A stretch of DNA of 64,000 nt from G965216695 sp965216695 (GCA_965216695.1 OZ244212.1:1488001-1552000); one strand, 5' to 3'; shown: positions 36,152 to 45,622, counted from the stretch's first letter. Notes: generated by a model not told the origin, from the letters alone. Made by a program: numbers and translations.

Positions 36152-37633
36152 ATGATGTTTTACATGCGTTTGCTCCATCCTGCGATCATCCGGGGTCTCG
36201 CATTGGTGCTGTGTCTCACGAGCCCCATGGGGTCCACGGCGGCCGGCCCGACAACAGACAGCCCAATAGAGCTGCCCGAACTCGGTGACGGTTCATCCAG
36301 CCTCGTCTCGCCCCAGATTGAGCGCGAGATCGGCGAGATGTTTCTTAAGCAGGTGCGTGCATCACTGCCTACGGTGAACGACCCGGTGCTGAAGTACTAC
36401 GTCGAGCGCCACGTAACCAACCTCGCACCGCACTCCGAGCTCAAGGAAAAAGTGCTCAGTACGGTGTTGATCGACAGCGAAGACGTCAACGCGTTCGCAG
36501 CGCCGGGCGGTGTTGTAGGAATCAACCTCGGTCTGTTCCTGCACGCAGAAGACGTTCACGAATATTCTTCCGTGGTCGCGCACGAACTGGCGCACCTGAG
36601 CCAGCGCCACTTCGCGCGCGGTATCGAGCAGCAGCGATCCCAGACACTACCCACCATCGCCGGCTTGATCGCAGCCATCATGATTGGCGCCGCCGGCGGC
36701 GGCGACGCCGGCCTCGCAGCAATCTCGACCGCCCAAGCCGCCGCCCAGGCGCGTGCGCTCAGATACAGCCGCACGCGCGAAACCGAAGCCGACCGCATCG
36801 GTCTGAATACGATGGTTCAAGCGGGCCTCGACCCCAACGGCATGAGCCGGATGTTCGAAAGAATGCAGCGCGCCTACCGCTACACGCGCAAACCCCCCGA
36901 GTTTCTGTTGACACACCCGCTTTCCGAAACCCGGATCGCCGACGCGCGTACACAGGCCCAACAACGTCCGGCGCGTGCCTACGCTCTGTCCACCGACTAT
37001 CAAATGATGCGTGCGCGCGCGATGGTCCACTACGCCGACAGTCCGCAAGCGGCGGTAAAGCGATTCGAAAAGGCAAATCGCGACGACCCCGACAATCCGA
37101 TCACGGAGTACGGTCTGGCGCTGGCGCTGTCACGCGCCGGCGAGCACACACGCGCGATCACGCTGGGCGATCGACTGTTTGCGAGCAGTCCCGACAAGAT
37201 TCTGCACATCACGAGCTACGCGGATCTACTGATCGCCGCCGGAAAGCTCGACCAGGCAATGCGATTGCTATCACATCAGCTGGTGATCAACCCGGATAAC
37301 GCACCCATGGCGATGTTGTACAGCCAGGCGCTGATCAAGGCGGAAGACTACTCCCAGGCCCAGGCCGTGCTGAAGCGACAGAGCATCGTGCGGCCGAACG
37401 ATGCGGAGGTGTGGTACGAACTCGCGGAGGTCGCGGGTCTGGCCGGAGACATCGTCAACGTCCATCTGGCGAGGGCCGAATTCTTCACGTTGCATGGCGG
37501 GTACCAGAAAGCGATACAGCATCTCGAGTATGCGCGCCGGCTCATCCCCGGCGACAACACACAGCTGGTGGCCAAGATCGATCAGCGCGTGCGCGATCTT
37601 CGCGACGAACTGAGGGAACTGCGCAGCTCGTAG
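36152..37633 (+). CDS. bepA: BepA-like periplasmic metalloprotease with TPR tail
   Basis: A 493-residue M48 protease. Signal peptide (hydrophobic 12-30), then the zinc site HELAH in VVAHELAHLSQRH and the third ligand in RETEADRIG. C-terminal TPR repeats start near residue 300 (for example SPQAAVKRFEKANRDDPDNP). It degrades or assists misassembled outer-membrane proteins such as LptD. The start is not settled: ATG 36152 or 36164, or GTG 36131, all in frame; the two ATGs give good signal peptides. It is divergent from tusA and convergent with nadA. Confidence 0.92.
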   Translation: MMFYMRLLHPAIIRGLALVLCLTSPMGSTAAGPTTDSPIELPELGDGSSSLVSPQIEREIGEMFLKQVRASLPTVNDPVLKYYVERHVTNLAPHSELKEKVLSTVLIDSEDVNAFAAPGGVVGINLGLFLHAEDVHEYSSVVAHELAHLSQRHFARGIEQQRSQTLPTIAGLIAAIMIGAAGGGDAGLAAISTAQAAAQARALRYSRTRETEADRIGLNTMVQAGLDPNGMSRMFERMQRAYRYTRKPPEFLLTHPLSETRIADARTQAQQRPARAYALSTDYQMMRARAMVHYADSPQAAVKRFEKANRDDPDNPITEYGLALALSRAGEHTRAITLGDRLFASSPDKILHITSYADLLIAAGKLDQAMRLLSHQLVINPDNAPMAMLYSQALIKAEDYSQAQAVLKRQSIVRPNDAEVWYELAEVAGLAGDIVNVHLARAEFFTLHGGYQKAIQHLEYARRLIPGDNTQLVAKIDQRVRDLRDELRELRSS

Positions 37634-37656
37634 CCGTATTGCGCGCCGCCGGCGTG

Positions 37657-38697
37657 TTAGCGCCGCTTGAAATCCAGCATCCGGTTCAGTGGAACCATTG
37701 CACGAGCGCCGATCTCCGGGTCCACAACGATCTCGTTCTGCGCCATCTGCTCCGGCGAACGCAGGCATTCGGCCAACTGTCTGAGCTCATTCATCGCCAT
37801 CCACGGACAGTGGGCGCAGCTTCGACAGGTTGCACCATCGCCCGCGGTGGGCGCTTCGATGAAGCGCTTGTGCGGATTGTTCTTCCGCAATTTGTGAAAG
37901 ATCCCGCGATCCGTTGCAACGATGAACGTATCGTGCGGCAGCTCGGCAGCCGCTTTGACGATGGCGCTGGTCGAACCCACGACATCGGCAATGCCGATAA
38001 CCGCAGCCGGCGATTCAGGGTGTACCAGAACACCTGCGTCCGGATACACCTCCTTGAGGTCGAACAACGCCTTGGCCTTGAATTCCTCATGCACGACACA
38101 TGCACCGTTCCAAAGCAGCATATCCGCGCCGGTCTGCGTCTGTATGTAGTGGCCCAGGTGCTTGTCGGGAGCCCACAGGATTTTCTCGCCTTTTGCGGCC
38201 AGCGATTCCACGATCGGTAGCGCGACGCTACTCGTTACGACCCAGTCAGACAGTGCTTTCACGCGCACGGAGGTGTTGGCATACACGACCACGGTGCGAT
38301 CCGCATGCGTCTCGCAGAACGCTGCAAATTCGTCCGGTGGACATCCCAGATCCAGCGAACACTCGGCTTCGAGCGTTGGCATCACCACACGCTTCTCCGG
38401 AGACAGAATCTTTGCCGTCTCGCCCATGAACCGCACCCCCGCGACAACGAGCGTGTCAGCCGCGTGGTTTTTTCCAAAGCGCGCCATCTCCAGCGAATCC
38501 GATACACACCCGCCGGTTGCGTCCGCCAGATCCTGAACGTCGCCGTCCACATAGTAGTGCGCAACGAGCACGGCGCCGCGGTCAGACAGCAGATCCGCAA
38601 TCTCCTCCCTCAGCTCGTTGCGCTCGGTAATACTCAACACCGCCGGTTCGAACAACGGCACCCGCTCCGGAGGCAGGCAGTAGTTGGCTTCGGTCAT
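37657..38697 (-). CDS. nadA: quinolinate synthase A
   Basis: A 346-residue NadA. The three [4Fe-4S] ligands are visible in LEAECSLDLGCP, WNGACVVHEE and the C-terminal GATCRSCAHCPW. AHYYVDGDVQDLAD is the conserved N-terminal region. It condenses iminoaspartate with dihydroxyacetone phosphate to quinolinate in de novo NAD synthesis. It converges with bepA (23 bp apart) and diverges from the GshB-like gene. In pseudomonads nadA also sits beside bepA. Confidence 0.95.
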   Translation of the reverse strand: MTEANYCLPPERVPLFEPAVLSITERNELREEIADLLSDRGAVLVAHYYVDGDVQDLADATGGCVSDSLEMARFGKNHAADTLVVAGVRFMGETAKILSPEKRVVMPTLEAECSLDLGCPPDEFAAFCETHADRTVVVYANTSVRVKALSDWVVTSSVALPIVESLAAKGEKILWAPDKHLGHYIQTQTGADMLLWNGACVVHEEFKAKALFDLKEVYPDAGVLVHPESPAAVIGIADVVGSTSAIVKAAAELPHDTFIVATDRGIFHKLRKNNPHKRFIEAPTAGDGATCRSCAHCPWMAMNELRQLAECLRSPEQMAQNEIVVDPEIGARAMVPLNRMLDFKRR

Positions 38698-38794
38698 GGT
38701 CGCACCGTTTTCTTCAGCTCAACGCCAGTGTATCAGCTATCGTGCGGGCGAACGGCTGTGCAAGAATGCGCTCCAATCTGCTCTCAGCTCGACC

Positions 38795-39679
38795 ATGCCC
38801 AGCATCCTGTTCATCGCCGGAACGGCGCAACTGGCCAACAACGACAACGCCGCGCGATTACCGGCAGCGTTCGCAGATCTCGGCTGGGAGGTTCAGATGC
38901 ATTCGCACCAGAGCGTCGAAATGCACGCCGGGTCCGTCACCGTCGCCGATGCCGACATCGAATCCGTGGACCTCATCTGGGTGCTGGGGTTTGGTCCGCG
39001 GGCAGGTTTTCTGGACAGGTTGCAGCTGCTGGCGACGCTACCGCGACAGAACCGCTTCGTCACCGCGATCGATGCGCTGCTGCACCTGCACGGCAAGTTC
39101 CGTTGGCCGCACCTGATGCCCGAATCCTACGCATCAAGCGATCCGGACCGCCTCGCGTCGATCGTCGCCCAAGGCGGTATCTGGATCATCAAACCGGCGG
39201 CAGGCAGCTTTGCACGCGACGTCCACCGGGTGGAGTCGGCGGAAGCGGCGTTACCGCTGGTGCGGGAGATCACCGGCAACGGAGAATTCTGCCTGGTTCA
39301 ACGTTACCTGCCCGAGGTGCGCCGCGGCGAGAAGCGTACGCTGATTGCCGGCGAAAGCGTGCTCGGCACCTACCTTCGAGTACCCGCTGACGGTCTGCGC
39401 GCCAACCTCGTTACGTCCGCCGGGGTGCGCCCCTGCCGGCGAACCCCGCAGGAGGATCGCATCATCGAAGAGGTACGCAACGATCTCGATCGCTGGCGCG
39501 TTGGGTTCGCGGCAATCGATACCGTGGGCGGGCATTTGATGGAGGTCAACGTCGCCAACCCCGGCGGCCTGATGACACTGCAGCGCGTGTATGGTCGCGA
39601 TCATTCCTCGCGTGCTGCCCGGGCGATCATTCGGTCGCGCGCCCCGGAGCACGCTTGCGTTTGGACCGGTGCATCGTAG
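38795..39679 (+). CDS. GshB-like ATP-grasp protein (divergent glutathione synthetase homologue)
   Basis: A 294-residue protein whose middle and C-terminal parts follow the ATP-grasp pattern of glutathione synthetase: WIIKPAAGSF, CLVQRYLPEVRRGEKRTLI, and FAAIDTVGGHLMEVNVANPG with the metal-binding Glu/Asn. The glycine-rich loop that in GshB reads KPLDGMGG is here KPAAGSFA, and the N-terminal substrate domain is shortened. I start at ATG 38795, since the open frame back to 38684 runs into nadA. It may be a true but divergent GshB or a ligase for another thiol or peptide. Confidence 0.7.
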   Translation: MPSILFIAGTAQLANNDNAARLPAAFADLGWEVQMHSHQSVEMHAGSVTVADADIESVDLIWVLGFGPRAGFLDRLQLLATLPRQNRFVTAIDALLHLHGKFRWPHLMPESYASSDPDRLASIVAQGGIWIIKPAAGSFARDVHRVESAEAALPLVREITGNGEFCLVQRYLPEVRRGEKRTLIAGESVLGTYLRVPADGLRANLVTSAGVRPCRRTPQEDRIIEEVRNDLDRWRVGFAAIDTVGGHLMEVNVANPGGLMTLQRVYGRDHSSRAARAIIRSRAPEHACVWTGAS

Positions 39680-39713
39680 ACTGGCGCGCTGCGGAAACAA
39701 GGGAGAACACACG

Positions 39714-40586
39714 ATGGGCATGCTGGACGGGAAGGTTGCTCTGGTTACGGGTGCTGGCGGCGGGCTTGGGCGCGCGCACGCACTGCTGCTCGCGCAAGAA
39801 GGCGCACAGGTCGTAGTGAATGATCTGGGCGGCGATCGGGACGGTACCGGCGCAAGCACGTCAATGGCCGACGGCGTCGTCGAAGAGATTAACGCGGGCG
39901 GCGGTAAAGCCGCAGCCCACTACGGATCGGTTTCCGACAAAGAGGATGCCGCAGGCATGGTCGCTGCCGCCGTCGAGCAGTTCGGCAAGCTCGACATCTG
40001 TATCTGCAACGCCGGCATCCTGCGGGACAAGTCATTCAAGAACATGAACGACGAGATGTGGGACGTTGTACTGGACGTCCATCTACGAGGTACCTACCTT
40101 GTGACCAAGGCTGCCTACGACCGCATGATCGAGCAGGGGAGCGGCGGCAGGATCATCATGACCAGCTCCACATCCGGACTCCTCGGCAACTTCGGACAGA
40201 CGAACTACGGCGCCGCCAAGGCCGGAATTGCGGGGTTCATGCGGTGCCTGTGGCTCGAGGGGTTGAAGTACGGCATTACGGTCAACGTGCTGGCACCGAC
40301 CGCGATGTCACGCCTGACCGAGGATATTCTGCCGGAGCAGGTACAGGACAAGTTTCCTCCGGAAAACGTATCCCCGGCCGTCGTGTGGCTGTGTACCGAC
40401 GACGCCAAAGACATCACGGGTCGCCAATGGCTGGTGGCAGGAAACAACGTCTCTCTACTGTCGTGGCAACTGACGCCGATCGCAGATAAGGACCTTGCGG
40501 ACGGAACCTGGGACGTAGCCGATATCGGCCAGCGAATCCTGGCAAGCAAAGACGCATGGCCGCCGGTGAATCCACTGCGTGGATAA
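39714..40586 (+). CDS. short-chain dehydrogenase of MFP-2 (3-hydroxyacyl-CoA dehydrogenase) type
   Basis: A 290-residue SDR. TGAGGGLGRAHALLLAQEGA is the cofactor loop; NDLGGDRDG after the second strand is characteristic of the peroxisomal multifunctional enzyme type 2 branch. The catalytic Ser is in TSSTSGLLGN and the Tyr/Lys pair in YGAAKAG. A GGGAGA ribosome-binding site precedes ATG 39714. It likely oxidises a 3-hydroxyacyl-CoA to 3-ketoacyl-CoA, in keeping with the acyl-CoA synthetases in this window. It follows the GshB-like gene by 34 bp. Confidence 0.88.
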   Translation: MGMLDGKVALVTGAGGGLGRAHALLLAQEGAQVVVNDLGGDRDGTGASTSMADGVVEEINAGGGKAAAHYGSVSDKEDAAGMVAAAVEQFGKLDICICNAGILRDKSFKNMNDEMWDVVLDVHLRGTYLVTKAAYDRMIEQGSGGRIIMTSSTSGLLGNFGQTNYGAAKAGIAGFMRCLWLEGLKYGITVNVLAPTAMSRLTEDILPEQVQDKFPPENVSPAVVWLCTDDAKDITGRQWLVAGNNVSLLSWQLTPIADKDLADGTWDVADIGQRILASKDAWPPVNPLRG

Positions 40587-40591
40587 CCGCG

Positions 40592-40624
40592 CCTCCCATG
40601 TGCCTCTCATGTGCCTCCCATGTA
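40592..40624. repeat. three tandem 11-bp repeats between convergent genes
   Basis: CCTCCCATGTG, CCTCTCATGTG and CCTCCCATGTA follow each other without gaps. They fill almost all of the 44-bp spacer between the 3' ends of the SDR and the nucleotidyltransferase-kinase fusion. No stem-loop with a T run is present, so this is not an ordinary terminator. It resembles the other short arrays in the window. Confidence 0.75.
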
Positions 40625-40630
40625 TAGAGA

Positions 40631-42103
40631 CTAGGCGGGCAACGTACGCCAGATTTCGCGTCTGAGCTGCTGCATCGCAGCATCCAGCGCTTGACTCGGA
40701 TCGATGTCACACACGTGACGCGCATGAGGCGTACTGTCACGACGTTCGGCTTCGTCAATGCTCACGGTCAACCGAACGACCAGGTCCGGTGCCGCAATCC
40801 GCTGATAGCTGTGCCGCTCCGCAGCCATCAACCAACGCCGAGCCCCGCTGCGCTGCGCTGCGCTCTGTTGCGCGTCCAAGGTCTGGCTGTCAACCGTACC
40901 CGCGTGTACTGCCGGAAATCCATCGGCAACGACAACACCGCCGCGGCGCGCAAACCGCCGCATTCGCGCAAGCAGGCGTTGGCGGTCGTACGCCAGCAGC
41001 GCGCTACGGAGCAGATGCCGTATCGGCGGCTCGCGACTGTCCGTTCCCTGACCAGCATCCGTTCGTTCAGATACGTCCGTGCGCCCACCGTATGCTGTCG
41101 TTTCGACATCACACGCGTGCTGGCCGGGAAACAGGCGCTCAGCCAGCGATAGCAGACCATTGGGTAACCACGACACCAGGTTCGGTGGCGGACGACCGAC
41201 GTCTACCCTCGCGACCGAGAGTTCCTGCGACAGCCAGTCGGTCACCGATCGCGCGAGCGCGGACCTGGCGGTCGCATCATAGCCGACAAATGCAATCACC
41301 AAGCCGCCACGGTCCAGGCGCATGTGCCGACGATGCCGTAGCTTGTTGAATAGCATCCTGCTGCCCACCCGCGCGGTAAGCAAAAAGCGGGACCACCTGC
41401 CAAGACGATCGTAGCGCGCCAGCAAACGCCGCATCCGGAATCCTGACCGTATCCGCTGCGTGATCGTCCCGCTGGATAGAACCTGCGCAGCCGAGAGCAT
41501 TTCCTGCTCGGACAGCTCCGGAAGCAGCGTCGCGACCGCCCGGGCCATATCCAAGTCATTGCAGCGGCCTTGCAGAGATTGCAGTTCAGCAACCCGTCTG
41601 TCCGCGAGTCTGCCTGCCCGGTACAGGTCATACAGCGTCGTGTGTTTTATAAGATGCCGAACGACAAAAAGCCCGTACTCAAGCTGTGGATCAATACGTG
41701 CAACACCCTCGTCGTCCACATTTCGCGTCTCGAGAATTCGATCCGCCACCGGCAGCGCAAAACTCTCGAGAAGATCGTCGCCCGTGAACAGCTGCGCGGT
41801 GACATGCAGATTTATTACGTAGGCAGCGTCCGGACCACCCCGAAGAAAGTGGGTCACTCCCGGCTGCGTTGCGGACGCTGGGGTATGGGCCGGCACGAAA
41901 CCCCGGCCGGAGAATTCATCGCGCACCTGTGCGAGGTTTTCCGGCGCGACCAGAATGTCCAAATCCGAGTACCCTGCCAGCGCGTCATCGAACCGACAGG
42001 TGTTCTTGAACACGCACCAGCGTGTTGACGCCATCGCCTGGAGAAGATCGCTCCACCAGTCGGATGCGGCCTCGACCCGTCGACGTTCGTCGGACATGCT
42101 CAT
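40631..42103 (-). CDS. nucleotidyltransferase-like protein fused to degenerate thymidylate-kinase-like domain
   Basis: A 490-residue two-part protein. The N-terminal domain (about 20-170) has GYSDLDILV (44-52), the Asp pair of the Pol-beta nucleotidyltransferase fold. The C-terminal domain (about 265-485) has the thymidylate kinase layout but a spoiled P-loop: GYDATARS (274-281) where GxxGxGKS is expected, so the Lys is Arg and two Gly are lost. VVADGFPA replaces the usual DR(Y/F) motif. PDLVVRLTVSIDEAERR is the intact late strand/helix. ATG 42103 is preferred over TTG 42112. Relatives often accompany surface polysaccharide genes, none of which is visible here. Confidence 0.75.
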   Translation of the reverse strand: MSMSDERRRVEAASDWWSDLLQAMASTRWCVFKNTCRFDDALAGYSDLDILVAPENLAQVRDEFSGRGFVPAHTPASATQPGVTHFLRGGPDAAYVINLHVTAQLFTGDDLLESFALPVADRILETRNVDDEGVARIDPQLEYGLFVVRHLIKHTTLYDLYRAGRLADRRVAELQSLQGRCNDLDMARAVATLLPELSEQEMLSAAQVLSSGTITQRIRSGFRMRRLLARYDRLGRWSRFLLTARVGSRMLFNKLRHRRHMRLDRGGLVIAFVGYDATARSALARSVTDWLSQELSVARVDVGRPPPNLVSWLPNGLLSLAERLFPGQHACDVETTAYGGRTDVSERTDAGQGTDSREPPIRHLLRSALLAYDRQRLLARMRRFARRGGVVVADGFPAVHAGTVDSQTLDAQQSAAQRSGARRWLMAAERHSYQRIAAPDLVVRLTVSIDEAERRDSTPHARHVCDIDPSQALDAAMQQLRREIWRTLPA

Positions 42104-42215
42104 AAGGTCCAAGACTACAGGACATGACGCCTGGCGGATTAACGAATCGTTAGGGTTCGTTCGGAAATCCCACGCTACGTAAGCAGCGCGCTTACAATCC
42201 AGCCAGACGACTCAG

Positions 42216-42803
42216 CTACCCGGCCTTCCAGGGCGGCACCGCTTCCCAATCGAACGGTTCTGCGCCTTGTTCGGTCAGTTGCCACACCTCTGCACGAGCC
42301 AGGCCCGCGTTCAGGTGCAGGAACCCAATCGTACCCAGCGTAGTGTCGTAGTTGTGCGGATAGGTCGGGGAGCCGGGATTCACGCACAGAATCCCATTCA
42401 CGCTCGCAATACGCTCAACGTGGGTATCGCCGGACACAATAACGTCCGGCGTGCGCTCCGGAAAAAACCGCTCGACCCACCGCGCCACCGTGAAATTGGG
42501 TGGTCGTTCCGGCACCGGTACGTAGTGCGTCAGCCCCACGGCCAGCCCCTCGAGGTCCAGCAACCATGCGTACCGGACCCGCGGATCGTCCGGTTGAACC
42601 GGTCGGCCACCACCACCATCCTCGCCATTTCCACGCGCTGCATACACCGGAGCGATCCGCTCCAGTTCGTCGAGCACCCAGAATTCGTGCACGTCTCCGG
42701 CGTGGAAAATCAAGTCCACGCCCGCAAACGCCTCACCAATCTGGGGCCAGAGTGCATGCCGTGCCTCCGGCAGGTGCGTATCGGAAATCAACCCGATCTT
42801 CAT
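42216..42803 (-). CDS. YfcE-like metallophosphoesterase
   Basis: A 195-residue calcineurin-like phosphoesterase: LISDTHLPE at the N-terminus, IFHAGDVHEFWVL, ARGNGEDGGG (where GN[CD]D is usual), VSGDTHVER and NPGSPTYPHN at the C-terminus. These are the five metal-site blocks of the YfcE/MJ0936 family, with an insertion after GNGE. Likely activity is on phosphodiesters; the in vivo substrate is unknown. It stands alone, with spacers of 112 and 51 bp to its neighbours. Confidence 0.88.
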   Translation of the reverse strand: MKIGLISDTHLPEARHALWPQIGEAFAGVDLIFHAGDVHEFWVLDELERIAPVYAARGNGEDGGGGRPVQPDDPRVRYAWLLDLEGLAVGLTHYVPVPERPPNFTVARWVERFFPERTPDVIVSGDTHVERIASVNGILCVNPGSPTYPHNYDTTLGTIGFLHLNAGLARAEVWQLTEQGAEPFDWEAVPPWKAG

Positions 42804-42854
42804 CGGGCGTCGAGCATCGGAGACCCGTACGGGCGCGCTGCCCAGTAACCCGAA

Positions 42855-43238
42855 CTATGTGTCCTTGGACCAGACGATGACGGGCTTAACCTTCGGCTTT
42901 CCGAGACGCTTTGCCGGCTTGGGCCGCTCAGGAATAACCCCGGCAGCCGTTGCTTCCGGATAGGCGGGTTGACGCGGCGCAAGCCCGTCGCGCTGAGCGC
43001 GTGACTGATAGAGATCAGATGCGAGCCGTTCATGCCCGCGCCAGACGTCGTAGGCTTCTTCGACGGCGGCGTCTGTCGGTCGGTGCACGTCAACGTGTAC
43101 CGACTGGGCCCCCGAGCGTTTGACGTCAGAGAACTGCACTTCACCATTCGCGCCGCGCGACTTGTATACCGTGTCGGCCAGTGCGGAACCTGTGGCGGCG
43201 ACAGCGCACAGAAAGACAAGAAAAGACCTCGATTGCAT
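42855..43238 (-). CDS. DUF4124-domain periplasmic protein
   Basis: A 127-residue protein with a signal peptide (about 1-21, SALA-D cleavage) and a DUF4124 domain (TVYKSRGANGEVQFSD, about 23-38). A helical middle and a basic Pro/Lys tail (about 104-123) follow. The family is common and poorly characterised in gammaproteobacteria. It probably acts in the periplasm. The 167-bp spacer upstream (43239-43405) contains no gene. Confidence 0.82.
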   Translation of the reverse strand: MQSRSFLVFLCAVAATGSALADTVYKSRGANGEVQFSDVKRSGAQSVHVDVHRPTDAAVEEAYDVWRGHERLASDLYQSRAQRDGLAPRQPAYPEATAAGVIPERPKPAKRLGKPKVKPVIVWSKDT

Positions 43239-43405
43239 GGTAGATACCCCCGTTACTGCTGGAGATCGGCGTCATCGCTACCACGTCCGATCTACGTCGG
43301 CTGGGTTGCCATGAAACCTGAACGCCTAACCCTAACCGACAACATACTGGCGGTCCAGCCCGCCAATTTAGATCATTTTCGGACATCTTCGGCGATATCG
43401 GGGCG

Positions 43406-44713
43406 TTATCGATCGTCGGGGCCGGATCGTCTTCGATCGTCCGCGTCATCCGCCGGCGTCGTCGTATCCAGCATCCCGGCATCGACCCGCCGCACCGCGC
43501 GCATCAGCGTCAGCGCCGCAACAGACAGCATCAGCAGTAGGCCGCTAACCGCAAGCGCGGTGGCCACGTCCCTCACCTCGGCAATCCAGGCGATGGGTAA
43601 CACGCCCAGTGGCATCAAACCGTGCGACATCATGTCGATGCTAAGAATCCGGCCACGCATCTCCGGCGTTGTCTGCATCTGCAGCAGACCCCGGTTCAGC
43701 GACATGTTCCAAGCGCTGAGCCATCCGACGACCATCAGCGCAAGCGAGGCCGCCAATGCCGTCAGCGTCTGCGCAAACCAGACGGTAGCGGCACCCCAGG
43801 CAATACTGGTGGCAATCAGCCAGAATGCTTTGCGTTTCAAGCCGCCCATTGCGGCCATCATCAACGAACCGATGATGGCGCCGACGCCCATGTTGGACAT
43901 CAGTAGACCCAACTGGTCTGCGCCCCCTCGCAGGACGTCCTCGTTGAACGCCGGCAACATCGTGTTGATTGGCATGCCGAAAAGAAACGGCACGATCGAC
44001 AGTAGAATCAGCCCCAGCACCGGTGGCGAGTGACGTACGTAGTTGAGGCCTTCCGCGACGTCGCGCAGCGGCGACTTACCGTCTGGCGCTTTCAGCCGCC
44101 CGGGAACCGACACCAGTAACATCGTCACCGCTGATACCAGGTACAGTGCCGCGATGATCACGTACAGAATACCCACACCGTAATGCGACCCGGTATCGCC
44201 CCCGGCAATCCAAGCGATCAGGTAGCCGGCAATCGCCGGTCCTAGGATTCGCGACAGGTTCCACCCAGTTGTATTCAGCGCCATACCCGTAAAAATCAGC
44301 CGTTCCGGAACCACCTCAGGCACGAACGCCTGTCGCGCCGGCATGGACAGGGCGAGTACGGCTCCATTAAAGAATCCAAAAACGATGAAGTGCCAGAACT
44401 CGATCCGGCCCGTGAGAATGATTCCGGCCATTACGAGCGTCGTCGCACCATTGAGCGTCTGCGCAATCCAGATGACGCGGCGCTTGTGCATCCGGTCGGC
44501 AAGGACACCGCCCCAAAGCGATAGCACCACCGTCGGCAACATGAAACTCAACGTTACCCAGCCGAGGTCCATTGCCGACGCCGTGAGGGTGTACACAAGC
44601 CACCCGCGCGCAATGATCTGCATATTCATCGCAAAGCTCGACGCCAGGCTGCCGAGCCAGAGCCAGCGGAAATCCGCGACGCCAAGCGCCGTGACGATGT
44701 CGCGCGCCGCCAC
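43406..44713 (-). CDS. MFS exporter, EntS/MFS_3-like
   Basis: A 435-residue transporter with ten to twelve hydrophobic helices, GVLADRMHKRRVIWIAQ as the MFS loop and a second half beginning near LRDVAEGLNYVRHSP, as in EntS-like exporters. The start is GTG 44713. It is the last gene of a four-gene minus-strand run (SDR, GPH-type carrier, MBL hydrolase, this carrier). The C-terminal tail is very rich in Asp and Arg. The substrate is unknown; export of a toxic intermediate or product would fit the setting. Confidence 0.83.
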   Translation of the reverse strand: MAARDIVTALGVADFRWLWLGSLASSFAMNMQIIARGWLVYTLTASAMDLGWVTLSFMLPTVVLSLWGGVLADRMHKRRVIWIAQTLNGATTLVMAGIILTGRIEFWHFIVFGFFNGAVLALSMPARQAFVPEVVPERLIFTGMALNTTGWNLSRILGPAIAGYLIAWIAGGDTGSHYGVGILYVIIAALYLVSAVTMLLVSVPGRLKAPDGKSPLRDVAEGLNYVRHSPPVLGLILLSIVPFLFGMPINTMLPAFNEDVLRGGADQLGLLMSNMGVGAIIGSLMMAAMGGLKRKAFWLIATSIAWGAATVWFAQTLTALAASLALMVVGWLSAWNMSLNRGLLQMQTTPEMRGRILSIDMMSHGLMPLGVLPIAWIAEVRDVATALAVSGLLLMLSVAALTLMRAVRRVDAGMLDTTTPADDADDRRRSGPDDR

Positions 44714-44764
44714 CCGTTGGGTCAGCCGGGGGCGAATGTCGCCCGCGCGCCGCGGGCAACGTTC

Positions 44765-45604
44765 TCAGTAGTCAAGCCGGTACGTATCGCCATCTCTCAC
44801 GATCCTGCCCGCCGTGGGCGCAGCGAAGTGGGTACCGAGCACCAGTACCGGCGCGCCCGAATAGCGCGCCAGAAACCCACCACGCGTACGTGCCGCGAGT
44901 TCAGGATCGGTGTCTGCCGAGCTCGACCATTCCGGGTGCGCAATCTGGCAGGGATGGTGAATCATGTCACCGGTGATCACCGCCTCTTCACCCCGCGACC
45001 GGACGTGCACACTCACATGTCCCGGCGTATGACCCGGTGTGGGTTCCAGCGCAACCTCCGCACAGACGTGATGTGTGGTCGCCACCAGATCCGCCAGGCC
45101 CGCATCGAAGATCGGCTGTACGCTGTCGGCAAACACCGGACCGTATTCCTGCGGCTCTGTGCGCCAGTGGTCCCACTCCGCCTCGGCGAAGAGATAACGC
45201 GCGTTCGCAAATGTGGGTAGCCAGCGGCCGTTCCTGCGATACGTGTTCCAGCCCACGTGGTCAACGTGCATATGCGTACACAACACAGTGTTCACCGCGC
45301 GCGTATCAAAGCCTGCACTCTGGAGTTTCTGCAGGAAATCGCCCTGCATCTGGTTCCACCGCGGATACGATCGCTCTTTGTCATTGCCGATGCAGGTGTC
45401 CACGACAATCAGATTCCCGGGCGCTTCGATCACGAAGGCATGGACACTGAGCACGATTTTGCCGTCCTGAACGAACGGTGCAATCCACGGAAGCGAACGT
45501 AGCGCTTCCGGCGTTGCTTGCGGCAGAAGGTACGGCCCGAGCGACGCCGTCGTCAGTTCGACGATCTGAGTAACCCTGACATCGCCGATTTTCCAGGTCA
45601 GCAC
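44765..45604 (-). CDS. MBL-fold hydrolase (lactonase-like)
   Basis: A 279-residue metallo-beta-lactamase-fold enzyme: CTHMHVDHVGWN (about 109-120), PTPGHTPGHVSVH, ITGDMIHHPCQ and a terminal VLGTHFAAPTAG. The order and spacing are those of lactonase or aryl-esterase-like MBL proteins. GTG 45604 has AGGAGAGG a few bases upstream. It follows the GPH carrier by 18 bp, so it should be co-expressed with an importer and a dehydrogenase. Ring-opening of an imported lactone is a reasonable hypothesis. Confidence 0.87.
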   Translation of the reverse strand: MLTWKIGDVRVTQIVELTTASLGPYLLPQATPEALRSLPWIAPFVQDGKIVLSVHAFVIEAPGNLIVVDTCIGNDKERSYPRWNQMQGDFLQKLQSAGFDTRAVNTVLCTHMHVDHVGWNTYRRNGRWLPTFANARYLFAEAEWDHWRTEPQEYGPVFADSVQPIFDAGLADLVATTHHVCAEVALEPTPGHTPGHVSVHVRSRGEEAVITGDMIHHPCQIAHPEWSSSADTDPELAARTRGGFLARYSGAPVLVLGTHFAAPTAGRIVRDGDTYRLDY

Positions 45605-45622
45605 CGCCCTCTCCTCGGCCGA

